In this document: positions 33,377-43,559 of the stretch, piece after piece | Layout: the number at the start of each line of letters is the position of its first letter | Position numbering within the stretch: position 1 is the stretch's first letter | Origin: Anthoceros angustus | Lineage: Eukaryota > Streptophyta > Anthocerotopsida > Anthocerotales > Anthocerotaceae | DNA length: 64,000 nucleotides | Assembly (NCBI GenBank): GCA_010909165.1 | Contig: MU008159.1 | Coordinates: forward strand, 434,001-498,000 | Reading direction: 5' to 3' | Translations under genes and position numbers: made by a program | Notes under the pieces: model-generated | Database searches by the model: none | What the model saw: only the letters and a program-made list of their open reading frames with translations | What the model was told of the DNA's origin: nothing

Positions 33377-34376
33377 CTCACTTTCTTATCCACTAGTATC
33401 GGACCGAGCACATAGATGCGTATGAAGGGAGATATGCGGGGAACACATAGTCCGCCAGAGTGGTAACCCATCGGTCCAATGCCGAGGAAAAAGGGAATAA
33501 GATCCATTACCTAAAAACATACAGTGAGGTATTTGTGAATGAAATACCATCCCAGATTATGGGTTTGTGTTGAACGACGAAACATCTGTATGTGGACAAA
33601 AAGCGATAAGGGATAAGCTCTGCGAGTTGCGTGGCTTCATACAACTGCGAGTGAAAGTGTCAAGATAGTGATGACAATGGAGGAGAAGTCGGACCAAGTG
33701 ATGACGATGGATTGAACTACGGGGATGAGTGGCGAAATCTCGTTTTCCGGGGTCCCGAGTTAATGTTGTAAGTCCGGTTCTTGATGTTTACGTGTTGAAA
33801 TACCTGTCGTGGCTTTTGTGGTGTCATAACAAAACCACATTTCCATCCCAAAACTGAGTTTACAGTCGTCCCTGCCCGGCAGGAACGGCCTTCCTCACCG
33901 TTCCTACTTTGCATCATTCCCCTAGGTTCGAGTTTGCGACCACCATTCGACACAAACATTGCTGGATGGAAAGTAGTAACTTTACTGGGTGACACCCTTT
34001 TTTTCGGAGCTGTTTTCCGCAATGCCTTCAAAACGCTGTTTTAGGGCCCATCAAAAACCCCCTTCAGAGATTATTTGCGGAAAACCCCCTTCGAGATTAT
34101 TCACCCCCTTCAAAAATTATCGTGTTCCTTATCTTGTTGCGGTGGTGATGCGTTCCCTCCTGGTTGGTCTTCTCACCCCCTTTTTTGCTGCTGACCCTTC
34201 CCCAGTTTCTGTCTTCTCCTGACTTGTGGGGCAAGAATCTTCTTGCCCCCTCTTCCTGCTCTGCAGGGGCGGCGCCCTGCTTCCATTTATCCTTCAGTTT
34301 GTCACGCCCCTTCCTCATGCTCCAAACGGCTTGTCTTCCCAACTCTGTTGGCTGGCCACGCCTCTTCGAAGGTCAT

Positions 34377-34432
34377 CCTACCGCGGTAGGCTGGCAACCT
34401 ACCAGGGTAGGTTGATCACCTACCATGGTAGG
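34377..34432. repeat. Three palindromes at a 21-bp period, coding PTxVG repeats
   Basis: CCTACCGCGGTAGG (34377), CCTACCAGGGTAGG (34398) and CCTACCATGGTAGG (34419) are spaced exactly 21 bp apart; the first and third are perfect palindromes. On the minus strand they code consecutive seven-residue repeats of PTMVGDQ type. Because the unit is palindromic, the plus strand gives PTxVG too. Related palindromes occur at 36,712 (CCTACCGTGGTAGG), 45,006 and 45,028. Confidence 0.8.
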
Positions 34433-34833
34433 TTGGTCCTTTTTCTCCCTTGTTGCTCTCTTTCCTCCTCCTCATCAGCATAGACTTCCTGGGTCAAGAT
34501 CTTCTCAGCTCCTTTGCCTGCTGTTTGATTTGTCCATACCTATCATGGAGCATTTCCAAAAGATCCCTTTTCCCCAATTGCTGCCTGATGATGTCCTCTC
34601 CCCTAATGATTCCTCCGGGCCTTCTTTGTGTTGGACTCTTCCCCAGGCCCTGGTTCTTCCCTTGGCCGCGAGGTGTGGGAATTCCTCACCCCCTCTCCTA
34701 TCCCGATGGGTCGGACCTCGTCTTTGATCTCCTCGGGTGGCGTTCCTCCATCAGCCACCTCATCATCCATCCCAGGGGGTATGTTGCCGGATCCCCCTGC
34801 CCTTCCATCCTCCGCCACCCCATCGCCTCGACC

Positions 34834-35304
34834 CTACGGACCTCCTGAGTCCTTGCCCCAGTGGTAGGGGTGGTCACCCACGTGGTAGGATGACCCCCCA
34901 AGCCGAGAGGTGACCTCCACCTTGCTCACTACGCAATCTCCTTCCGCCGCGCGGCCTCCTCGCCCTTCCTCCTCAGTCCATGTCACTTGTGGCTTCATCC
35001 AAATCAAGCCTTCAAATTTTACTTGCAATAGTTCCTCGCAATCATCATCATGAGGACCTATAGTCTTCCTCTTTGCAAGGCGCAACACCTCATTGTTGGC
35101 CTTCAGTACTCGGTTGTGGAGATGGGCTCCCAAACTCTGGTACTGCATCTCGAGATCATCGAGCTCTATTGGCCATTCCCCACTCTCACACCTATCCTTG
35201 TAGGCGTCCCTTACCATAGTCACTTCTCCTACCCTCACATGAAAGGGCGACATTCTCCTCCCTAGCTTCCCTATGTTGGATGGCCAACTTTGTTTGTAGG
35301 GCAT
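34834..35304 (-). CDS. Coiled-coil ORF in the tandem duplication, copy 1
   Basis: The 156-residue minus frame contains VRVGEVTMVRDAYKDRCESG, EWPIELDDLEMQYQSLGAH, NRVLKANNEVLRLAKRK and DDDCEELLQVKFEGLIWMKP. Heptad-like leucine spacing suggests a coiled coil. The upstream minus-strand part (35192-35476) continues the same protein in another frame with VVRKRRFRADYALQTKLAIQ. The homologous part of copy 2 (36,830-37,140) shows the same peptides broken by indels. Conservation of peptide sequence between copies argues that it was once coding. The family is not recognised; an element-encoded protein is likely. Confidence 0.4.
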   Translation of the reverse strand: MPYKQSWPSNIGKLGRRMSPFHVRVGEVTMVRDAYKDRCESGEWPIELDDLEMQYQSLGAHLHNRVLKANNEVLRLAKRKTIGPHDDDCEELLQVKFEGLIWMKPQVTWTEEEGRGGRAAEGDCVVSKVEVTSRLGGSSYHVGDHPYHWGKDSGGP

Positions 35305-35341
35305 AATCTGCCCGAAATCGCCTCTTCCTCACTACCAGCAA

Positions 35342-37180
35342 CCTATGGACCACTTTCTTATCCACTAGTATCGGACCGAGCACATAGATGCGTATGAAGG
35401 AGATATGTGCAGAACATAGTCCGCCAGAGTGGTAACCCATCCGTCCAATGCCGAGGAAAAAGGGAATAAGATCCATTACCTAAAAACAGAGGTATTTGTG
35501 AATGAAACCATCCCAGACATGGGGTGTTGAACGACGAAACATCTGTATGTGGACAAAAAGCGATAAGGGATAAGCTCATGAGTTGCGTGGCTTCATACAA
35601 CTCGCGAGTGAAAGTGTCAAGATAGTGATGACAATGGAGGAGAAGTCGGACCAAGTGATGACGATGGATTGAACTCGGGATGAGTGAAAGAAATCTCCCG
35701 GTCCCGAGTTAATGTTGTAAGTCCGGCTGTCGATGTTTCGTGTTAGGAAATACCGTCTGTGGCTTTTGTGGTGTCATAACAAAACCACATTTCCATCCCA
35801 AAATCGAGTTTACTGTCTCGCCCGCAGAACGGCCTTCCTCACCGCTCCTACTTTGCATCATTCCCTAGGTTCGAGCCATACCACCATTCGACACAAACAT
35901 TGCCGGATGGAAAGTAGTAACTTTACCGGTGACACCTTTTTTGAGTGCTTTCCGAATGCCTTCAAAACGCTGCTTTAGGGCCCATCAAAACCCCTTCAGA
36001 GATTATTTGGAAACCCCTTCAGATTATTCACCCCTTCAAAAATTATCGTGTTCCTTATCTTGTTGCGTGGTGATGCGTTCCCTCTGGTTGGTCTTCACTT
36101 GCCTGCCGACCCTTCCCGTGCCTCTTCTCGACTTGTGGGGCAAGAATCTTCGCCCTTCCTCGCAGGCGGCGCCCGCTTCCATTTATCCTTCGCTTGTCAC
36201 GCCTTCCTCATGCTCCAAACGGCCTTGTCTTCCCAACTCGCTTGGCCCTCGGTCTCCTACTCATGGTGGCAACCTACCGTAGGTTGATCACCTTCCATGG
36301 AGGTTGGTCCTTCTCCCTTGTTGCTCTCTCCTCCTCCTCAAGATAGACTTCCTCGGTCAAGATCTTCTCATCCTTTGCTCGCTTGATTTGGTTCCATACC
36401 TATCATGAGCATTTCCAAAAGATCCTTTTCCCCAATTCCGATGATGTCCTCTCCCTAATGATTCCTCCGGCCTTCTTGTGTTGGACTCTTCCCCTGTGCC
36501 TGGTTCTTCCCCGGCCCAGGTGTGGAATTCCTCACCCTCTCCTATCCCGATGGACCGGACCTTCCTTGATCTCCTCGTTCCTCCATCGCCCACCTCATCA
36601 TCCATCCCAGGGGGTATGTTGCGATCCCCCTGCCCTTCCATCCTCCGCCACCGCCCACGCCTTCTCTCTCGGACCCACGCCCGTAGGTCCTGCCTAGTGC
36701 AGGGTGGTCACCTACCGTGGTAGGATGACCCCCTGCAAGCGTAGGCTGACCTCCTACCTTGCTCACTACGCAATCTCCTTCCTCGCCGCGCTTCCTCCGC
36801 CCTTCCGACTCAGTCCATGTCACTTGTGGCTTCATCCAAATCTGAAGCCTTCAGCCTTACTTGCAATAGTTCCTCGCAATCATCATCATGAGGACCTATA
36901 GTCTTCCTCTTTGCAAGGCGCAACACCTCATTGTTGGCCTTGACTCGGCGTTGTGGAGATGGGCTCCCAAACCTGCACGTGATCTCGAGATCATCGAGCT
37001 CTATTGGCCATTCCCACTCTCACACCTATCCTTGTAGGCGCCCTTACCATAGTCACTTCTCCACCCCCTCACATGAAAGGGCGACATTCTCCTCTAGCTT
37101 CCCATGTTGGATGGCCAACTTTGTTTGTAGGGCATAATCACCTCGAAATCGCCTCTTCCTCACTACCAAAGAACCCATGG
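35342..37180. repeat. 1.9-kb tandem duplication, second copy
   Basis: Collinear with 33,377-35,341 up to about 37,180, where the sequence changes to CCACTTTCTTGTGGCACTCC and continues into unique coiled-coil coding sequence. Compared with copy 1 it has lost many segments of 1-15 bp, for example around 36,150-36,180 and 36,440-36,520. Confidence 0.85.
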
Positions 37181-37496
37181 ACCACTTTCTTGTGGCACTC
37201 CTCCTGAGCCTCCCTCCTCTGTGCGCCACTTGCTTGGCAAGCTTCTCCTTCTCTTCTGAAGCATCCTTCTCGCTCCACCCTTGCACTTGAGATCTTGGCT
37301 GATCGCCTCCGGTGCTCCTCACTTCCAAGCTCAACCAGGTCTTTCGCAATTCTTCCTCCACATCCCGGATTTTGATGGCTTGGGTGGCCAACACTTGCTC
37401 CTGTGCTTCCATTTGTTGGATCGCTCGCTTCTCCCTCCCTGAAGCTTCAGATTTTAGCCGTCGTTCCTGCTCCAGTTGGGCAAAATGGTCCTCCAC
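37053..37496 (-). CDS. Coiled-coil ORF, N-terminal part
   Basis: The minus frame starts MEDHFAQLEQERRLKSEASG and continues REKRAIQQMEAQEQVLATQA, IRDVEEELRKTWLSLEV and EEKEKLAKQVAHRGG, a strongly charged, probably coiled-coil region. It then runs into VVRKRRFRGDYALQTKLAIQ, which links it to the duplicated segment at 34,834-35,476. This is the best preserved N-terminus of that protein family in the window. The start is chosen as the first Met. It probably belongs to a mobile element; no host function can be assigned. Confidence 0.4.
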   Translation of the reverse strand: MEDHFAQLEQERRLKSEASGREKRAIQQMEAQEQVLATQAIKIRDVEEELRKTWLSLEVRSTGGDQPRSQVQGWSEKDASEEKEKLAKQVAHRGGRLRRSATRKWSMGSLVVRKRRFRGDYALQTKLAIQHGKLEENVALSCEGVEK

Positions 37497-37529
37497 CTTC
37501 AGTTTGAGGTGCTTTGCGGAAGCGTTTGA

Positions 37530-37692
37530 TCAAAGTTTAGTGCTTTATTAATTGATACAATTGATTACAAGAGGTGGGCTTTTATAGGCTGTGTCTGAAG
37601 AGTTGTACCTCTTCGGTACTAGATACCAAAGGGTATGACCACGGGTTTAGCTAAAAACCATAACCAACGCTGTATTTCTAACTCTCCTCTCG
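37530..37692 (-). mobile_element. Probable 3' LTR of copia element B
   Basis: On the minus strand, GTCGAGAGGAGAG (37,688-37,700 region) is a polypurine tract, followed by TTAGAAATACAGCGTTGG. Further along are a TATA box (CCTATAAAAGCCC), ATTGTATC and a polyadenylation signal TTAATAAAGCAC, the usual layout of a plant LTR. The outer edge lies near 37,530, and the 5' LTR was not found. Confidence 0.5.
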
Positions 37693-37699
37693 ACTAGTT

Positions 37700-39712
37700 G
37701 GGTTATCTAAATCAAAGAACTAATAATCATTTGGAGTATTGTATAAGTACTACGGTCTTCAACTAAACTCAACTCACCGATCACACGCAAGTAAGATTGA
37801 AGCAAGCGGTCTACAATAGTGTCAACTTCAAGTAATCGAACGCTCGAGATAAGATGCGCCTCACCAAATGTGGATTGGTCCACCAAAAAGTCACTGATCA
37901 ACCAATCCAAGCCTTCTCTGGAAGCGTGTTTGAACTGCAAGGATTTTGTCGATATCATTGTATTGCCCTGTGGGTACATACTGATTTTAACAATTCCTCT
38001 CTCAACAGTCCACGAATATAATGGTGTTGAATCTCAATATGCTTCGCGCGCATGAAAGACTGGATTAGCGACAAGAGCAATGGTGACATATTGTCACAAT
38101 TAAGCACTGGCCCTTCGCTTCATATCCAAATCTTCACATAGCTTTTTCCCCCATTTTCGTGGCTTCGTGAGTGCTTTGTACTCCGATTCTGTTGATGAAA
38201 GTGATATTGCAGCTTGTTTTCTACAAGACCAATTAACAAGTGGAGCCGAAGAAAGCAATATGTCGAGATACTTTTCGGTGTCGTCAAGCCCAACTGCATC
38301 GACAAAGCATGTCAAGAGATGCTTCTTTCCGCTAGGCTTGAAGCAGAGGCCATAATTTGAGTACCCTTGAGGTACCGCATGATGCGCTTGAGAGCAACCC
38401 GTGATCCTTTCTGGATTCTCGAGAACGAGCAATAGCATTTACGATTTGAGATATCGTCCGGTCCGATTACTCAAGAACATGAGAGTACCAACTCATACGA
38501 TAAGGAATATTTTCCATCTCTTTCTTTTCCTGCTCGATTGTGATGTAGCGATGAAAGCTTAACACCTCTACGGCCAGTGTACGCACGTGCATTCTCCAAA
38601 TTGAAGCTGTTTTAACATACCGCTACATATCTTCCTTGATGGAGATAGATAGCACCGTGGTATCTCTATGTACATGCATACCAAGAATATATTTAACTTT
38701 GCCGAGATCCTTCATCTCGAATTCTTTACTAAGGTCACTTTAATCTTGTTAACTAGTTCAATATTGTTGCTGTGAATAACTAAGTCATCAACATATAGTG
38801 CAACCAAGACAAGGGAGCTGTCCTGGAGTACATAGATATTGGTGTCCGCTTCACTTTGGATAAAACCTATCTTCTTGAGGTAAGAGTCCATTCTCTCATA
38901 CCATAAACGTGGGCTTTGCTTTAGTCCGTAAATAGAACGAATAAGTTTACACACCTTGTTTGGGTATTGCTCATCTTCATAGTCTTGTTGATCCATATAG
39001 ATCTCTTCTTGCATGACCATAAAGGAAAGCAAGACAAACATCAAGTTGATAAATTTCAGATTAAGCTCGGCACATAAAGCCGTGGAGCATTCTCACGCAC
39101 CTTGACTACATGTGAATAAACCTTATCGCCTCGATAGTCCACTCCTCTTTCGACTATAACCCTTAGCCACTAGTCTCGCCTTATAGCGAATACGAGGTTC
39201 AACCTCCGGAATTTAGTTTTGAGAACCCACTTGCATTTGATGAGTTCGCCTTTGGCAAGTTTACTAGAGTCCAAGTATTGTTTTTGATAAGAGAATTATA
39301 TTCATCATCAATAGCGAACTTCCACTTAGCATCGGTCGCGAATATGCCTCTTGAAGAGTGAGAGGATCTCCCTCAAGGGGCAACATCAAGGCAAATGACC
39401 TGCAGCAGTGGTGGTGTAGCCAGCTTGATTGAACTCTAAATCAAAGGGGATCTCATTCCAGAGGTGTCTCGGTTGACGATGACGCGAAGGATACCTTCGC
39501 TCAGGGGCTGGATCAAGTATTACAGAAGAAGGTGGAGCAGGAACAGTCTCTGGGTCTTGTGGATTAAGAGCACCAAAGTCTTCTCTGTTTTCATAAGGAT
39601 CAACAATGGCCTGTTCATCTTCCCCCTCTCGAGCAGGAACAATAGGGATAGGTGCTGCTTGAGGTGAAGAGGCCAGGGATGGAGCAGAAGGTGCAGGACC
39701 AGAGTCCGGGAA
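37700..39712 (-). pseudogene. Copia element B, 3' half (RT and RNase H)
   Basis: Read on the minus strand from 39,712 down: the proline-rich hinge after integrase (ERRYPSRHRQPRHLWNEIPF), a degraded RT start, then RT core with EEIYMDQQDYEDEQYPNKVCK, SIYGLKQSPRLWYERMDSYL and LVALYVDDLVIHSNN (38712-39044). RNase H follows with VNWSCRKQAAISLSSTESEY (38100-38438) and a damaged HIEIQHHYIRG near 37,990. Frame breaks are frequent. The N-terminal half lies at 43,560-44,858, displaced by the nested element. Confidence 0.9.
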
Positions 39713-39892
39713 TGTGAACTTTCCTATAGTACGGACAAAAGCGGAAGCGTATATTAGAAAGATTAGAAAATTCATAGGTTAGGGGCCCTTTAGGGACCCG
39801 GGCTAGGGCTGCGCATTGTTAAACAACGAGCTAGGTTAGCCTAACTCGCCTGACTATTGGCTAGGGTTATGTAACTCTTACTAAACTTAACA
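39713..39892 (-). repeat. 3' LTR of the nested element
   Basis: 180 bp, starting TGTTAAGTTTAGTAAGAG on the minus strand and ending AGGAAAGTTCACA. A polypurine tract AAGAGGGAG lies directly upstream on the minus strand (39,893-39,902). It differs from the 5' LTR by a few short insertions and deletions in the middle, so the insertion is not brand new. Confidence 0.93.
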
Positions 39893-40051
39893 CTCCCTCT
39901 TAAGGGTAACATAACCTAAGCTATGACTCCCTCTTAAGCTGGACGTAACCTGACCAGCGGTGGAGACTATCTTCCATGGAGCGACGCTCCTCTGTGGCGC
40001 GCTCCCTCTGGAGCTAAGTCTTCTCTCCTGGCAGGCTGTAGGGATGCCAGG

Positions 40052-41280
40052 CTACCAGAGGGTGGCGGCGGGTCCACTCCCGCCGGTGAATGAGAGCCTG
40101 CACAGGCCGTCTTGAGGCACGGCTGTGAAGAGGCCCAAGTCAGGATTTGTTGTCCTGAAAAAGCGACATGACTCCCTTGAAGCAAGCATCTCGAGATCGC
40201 CTTCAGCAGCTGAGTCATAGACACCAGGTTCTCGCCTATTTGCGGGACGGGAGCACAGGCTCAAGGTGGCCTTGAACCATCCTTGAGAGGAAGTTCGCAA
40301 GTGCTTTGTCCCATGATTGGCGGTGGTTACGCTCATTCATCACCAAGTAACACTCTCTCCTCCGGAGGGCAGTGTCCGGCTTGGTGAATAGAGCATGATC
40401 GTTGCATATGTGGGCGGTGGCTCCACTATCCGGTACCACCCCGCATCCCTAATGCACACAGGTGTTGAGGCAAACCGCAAGTATCTTCACGGTCCTTGCC
40501 TTGTTGTGTTGGCGTTCCCTCAAGCCTGTGGCACTGTGCAGTCGGTCTGTGCTCTCGGCCTCTTTCTTGCGGCACTCTCGTGCCCAATGGCCGTGACTCC
40601 GCACCAATTAGATTCCGGCTCGGCGAGGCGCGAGGTTGAGTCACCTTTAGGGTGAAGTCGCCTTGCCCTTGAATTCCTCCCGGGCTTGAAGCAGGTGGAA
40701 AGCGCTGCATGCATCGGGCTTGGACCCTCCTGCAGGCGGGCGGTAGCTGCTCTGGCGTCTGAGCCGATGATGTCCTCCATCGGGAGGAGGTTGAGCGGTG
40801 GTGCTGCTGGTCGCCATCAAGATCGCTAGAAAATGGTAAGAACTGGAGACTCATTAGGAGTTGAGCGCCACACCGGCCATCGTTGAGCCGAGAGAGGCTA
40901 GCCTCGCAATCGGAACTTAGATGTGTGAGCCGCCACCGTGTCGACTCCTTCATCTTGAGGGCGAATTTCGCCGCACAATCGCATAAGGTTAGAACATTGT
41001 TAACGTTATGCGTGTTTGATAGCTGGTCCCGGATGGCGAAGCCTCGTAAGGAACTCCACGGGCACCGGGCTTGAGTCAAGTCCGATCGAGTGCCACCGCA
41101 ATTCCGTTTCCCTTCTCGACATGCTCTGCCGCAGAGGGAGGAGTAGGGGCCGCTTTGTAGCCGCCATTAAACTATCTTCCAAACGCCGCCGATGAGGGTC
41201 GACTTCATCCGGACTCGCCATCTTTGGATAATGCTGGCCGTTGAACCGGTCTTTCTCCTTAATGTGGTCGGTGAAGATGG
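40052..41280 (-). pseudogene. Gag and protease of the nested element, decayed
   Basis: Minus-strand gag begins near 41,280 with DHIKEKDRFNGQHYPKM, the typical copia gag start. QLSNTHNVNNVLTLCD and ALKMKEST follow near 41,000-40,930. A damaged zinc knuckle, NWCGVTAIGHESAARKR, lies near 40,615. Protease reads VPDSGATAHICNDHALF at 40,400-40,440, with the DSGA active-site motif intact. After about 100 further residues the frame ends and the polypurine tract follows, so no polymerase region was present. Several frameshifts break gag. The peptides are similar to those of copia element A, which suggests mobilisation by a related copia. Confidence 0.8.
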
Positions 41281-41803
41281 GTATGGCACCGGGGTCAAGT
41301 CGAGGTCCCGCTGGCCATCCTCGTTGGCGTGTTCAAAGAGAGTGAGCTCAGCTCATTGATCGGCTGGTCTACAAGGAGTTGTAACTTGTGGTCATAAAGA
41401 CGGGCCTAGGAGGCGGCGCCTTGGCTCCCTCGGCTCCGGCCCGCTATTCGGCAGACGGTGGACGGATCCATGAGCTCGTCGCGGGCGGTGTAATAGCCTA
41501 GAGTGCCCACCTCACGCCATCACGAGTCTCAAGGGTCCATCCTCCATAAGTGCCGACAGGATATCTCGGAGGAAGTGAGTATCCCTCTCTGGCTTACTCT
41601 TGATTTCTTCTGTGAGAGTTCTCCTTCCCTTTTTAATTTGCTTTCTCCTTTTTCTTTTTCTTTTTGTTGGTTGCTCCCCGCTGGGGCTTTCTTCCTGGCT
41701 CGGTTCTCTCTTTATTCTTCTCTTGATTTTGTAAGGTACGTGGCTTCAGTCTTCTGCTAAAACCAGGTTAAATGTAGGCGAAGACCTGTCACGTTTAACC
41801 AAT

Positions 41804-41870
41804 GTGAGTTGGTGTAGTGGTTGGGTCTTACTTCTTGGGGCTGCAGGTCGTTGTTTCGATTCCCGTTTTC
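41804..41870 (+). repeat. tRNA-like (SINE head) sequence
   Basis: GTTGGTGTAGTGG (41808-41820) resembles RNA polymerase III box A, and TGTTTCGATTCC (41852-41863) resembles box B, 31 bp apart as in tRNA genes and SINEs. The acceptor stem does not pair, so it is not a tRNA. It lies in the leader of the nested element on the opposite strand. No poly(A) tail or target duplication was seen, and no second copy in the window. Confidence 0.4.
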
Positions 41871-42960
41871 GCGTCCGTCAGAGTTTTGCGGAAGAATGAA
41901 AAATAAGGGGCAGGCGGGCGAGCCCCCTGCGGGTGCAGAACCGGTTGTCGCCGTCCACAGGCGCCTAGCAGGCGCTGTCACTGCTGGCGCCGTGCGTTCG
42001 AGAGCCCGGGCTCGAACTCCGGCCTCGCGCCGCCAGCGCACCCGCGCCCGTTGGAATCTCTCCTGCCCGTGGCACGCAGCCATCCCCACCGGCGCCCGCG
42101 CCCGCACCACCCGCCCCCCTGCCCGGACTCAGCCCCGATCTCCACGCCCGCTGACCGCGCTTGGCTCACTTGATGTGATGATGGCCGGGCGGTTGGCCAC
42201 GGGTGATCTGGCTACCGCAAATTCGCAGTTCTCGCTGCCAGCCCGCGCCTGTGTGGGCGCGCCCGCGACGATCCCACGCCGCCACCGCCTCTACACTGCC
42301 ACGAGTTGTACCGGCCTCCCACGAACGATCCGGGCGCCCGCTCCTGGTGAGCCTCAATACCGAAGATTGGGAGGAGTAGGCGCCCCAAGGTCTCGTCCAG
42401 GCCGGATGTTGGTGGAGCGGGGGCGCCTCCCAACTGTCCGGTGGCACGCTCACCGTAAACTGCAGCGACCCGGATCTCATGTCGCTGGCGATCTCGAGTT
42501 TTGAGCGCCGTTGTCTCTCGGATGAAATCCTGGCTTGCTCTCCCTGGCTTGCGCTCCCCAGATTTCCAGCGCCTCGCTAGGGGGGGCCGCCGATTCCGAT
42601 CTGGATGGAATTTGGTGGCGATCCGGCGGATCCCAGTCCGTCGGCGCTGGATGAGAGGCGCCCGTTCTGCGCAGACTGCGGGCGTCGCCGCTGGCTCCTC
42701 CCGGTGCGCCCAGGCCTCAGGCCTCCTTTCCCCCCGCCCCTCCTCGTCGACAAACAGTGCTAGCCAGGCCCTCGGGTCTCGGTTCCTCTGCAGCGCGGCA
42801 GCGTGGCTGTGGCGCCGCCTCCCTTCAGGCCTCGGCGCGCCTCACTGGAGACGGGGGAAACGGGAGGAGGGAGCCCTCTGCCTCTCCCGTCTGCAATTTG
42901 ACATAAAAAATGTAACTGCGAGTGATTGTAGGCAAGGCGAGAAAGGAGGCCGCTAGCGGA
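41871..42960. other. GC-rich leader insert in the nested element
   Basis: About 1.1 kb of strongly GC-rich sequence lies between primer site and gag. Frames of up to 227 residues are open on both strands, rich in Arg, Ala, Pro and Gly, which is expected from GC content alone. It differs sharply in composition from the rest of the element. It may be captured host DNA, but no domain was recognised. Confidence 0.45.
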
Positions 42961-43296
42961 GTCATCATCGAAACTCCGCAGGTAAACGCGCCACCCATGG
43001 ATTAGCACTCGGATGGGGGACTAGCCTGGGTGCATTTTTTTGCTGTTTTTTTTTTGTTGATCTAATCCCACAAGCTATAGGGTAGTGCATATCCTAGCGA
43101 ATCCAGGATGCAGGTTGGCTCATGGTCTAAAGCCTCCCCCTTTTTATTGAGGTGATCCACAAGACTGGGAGGGGAAAGGAGAACACCTACCTATCCTAGC
43201 AGCATAGGATACTAGTTTTTTTTTTGCTTCTCCCCAACTACAAGACTACTGCCTCCAGACAAACGGGAAGGAAAGGAAAAAAATGAGAGGGGAGGT

Positions 43297-43327
43297 GGGG
43301 GCGCCATGGGTCAGCCATGGCGCCCCC
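43297..43327. other. 13-bp stem hairpin in the nested element leader
   Basis: GGGGGCGCCATGG (43297-43309) pairs exactly with CCATGGCGCCCCC (43315-43327) around the loop GTCAG. It combines GGCGCC and CCATGG, the same hexamers that build the 36-bp minisatellite at 32,506. Confidence 0.8.
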
Positions 43328-43355
43328 CCCGGCCGCAGTCCTCAACAAAGCCTGG

Positions 43356-43367
43356 GCTCTGATACCA
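43356..43367 (-). promoter_or_regulatory. Primer-binding site of the nested element
   Basis: TGGTATCAGAGC on the minus strand, directly abutting the 5' LTR end TTCACA, is complementary to the 3' region used from initiator tRNA-Met in plant copia elements. Confidence 0.9.
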
Positions 43368-43559
43368 TGTGAACTTTCCTATAGTACGGACAAAAGCGGA
43401 AGCGTATATTAGAAAGATTAGAAAATTCATAGGTTAGGGGCCCTTTTATAGGGGACCCGGGCACCCTTCAGAGGGCTGCGATCGCTCGCTTAACGAGCTA
43501 GGTTAGCCTAACTCGCCTGACTATTGGCTAGGGTTATGTAACTCTTACTAAACTTAACA
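43368..43559 (-). repeat. 5' LTR of the nested element
   Basis: 192 bp, TG...CA, matching 39713-39892. It carries two short insertions relative to the 3' LTR, around TTTTATAGGGGACCC and ACCCTTCAGAGGGCTGCGATC. Confidence 0.93.

Larger units (their letters stand above)
33377..35341. repeat. 1.9-kb tandem duplication, first copy
   Basis: It starts CACTTTCTTATCCACTAGTAT and matches 35,351-37,150 collinearly: GAGCACATAGATGCGTATG, the GTGGCTTTTGTGGTGTCATAAC segment, TCATGCTCCAAACGGC, GATGATGTCCTCTCCC and CATGAAAGGGCGACATTCTCC. The copies differ mainly by short deletions, most of them in copy 2. Minus-strand coiled-coil ORFs lie inside. Confidence 0.85.
39713..43559 (-). mobile_element. Nested LTR retrotransposon with 5-bp target duplication
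   Basis: Two LTRs of 180 and 192 bp bound 3.5 kb of internal sequence, and GGGAA flanks both outer ends (39708-39712 and 43560-43564). On the minus strand the order is 5' LTR, primer site, long leader, gag, protease, polypurine tract, 3' LTR. Integrase, reverse transcriptase and RNase H are absent, so the element is non-autonomous and needed enzymes from elsewhere. It sits in the hinge region of copia element B, splitting it between FFTQPSVFP and FPDSGPAPS. Confidence 0.93.

Noticed and set aside
41821-42504. 227-residue open frame in GC-rich DNA
   Set aside because: Several frames on both strands are open there for lack of AT-rich stop codons; composition is low complexity and no domain is visible.
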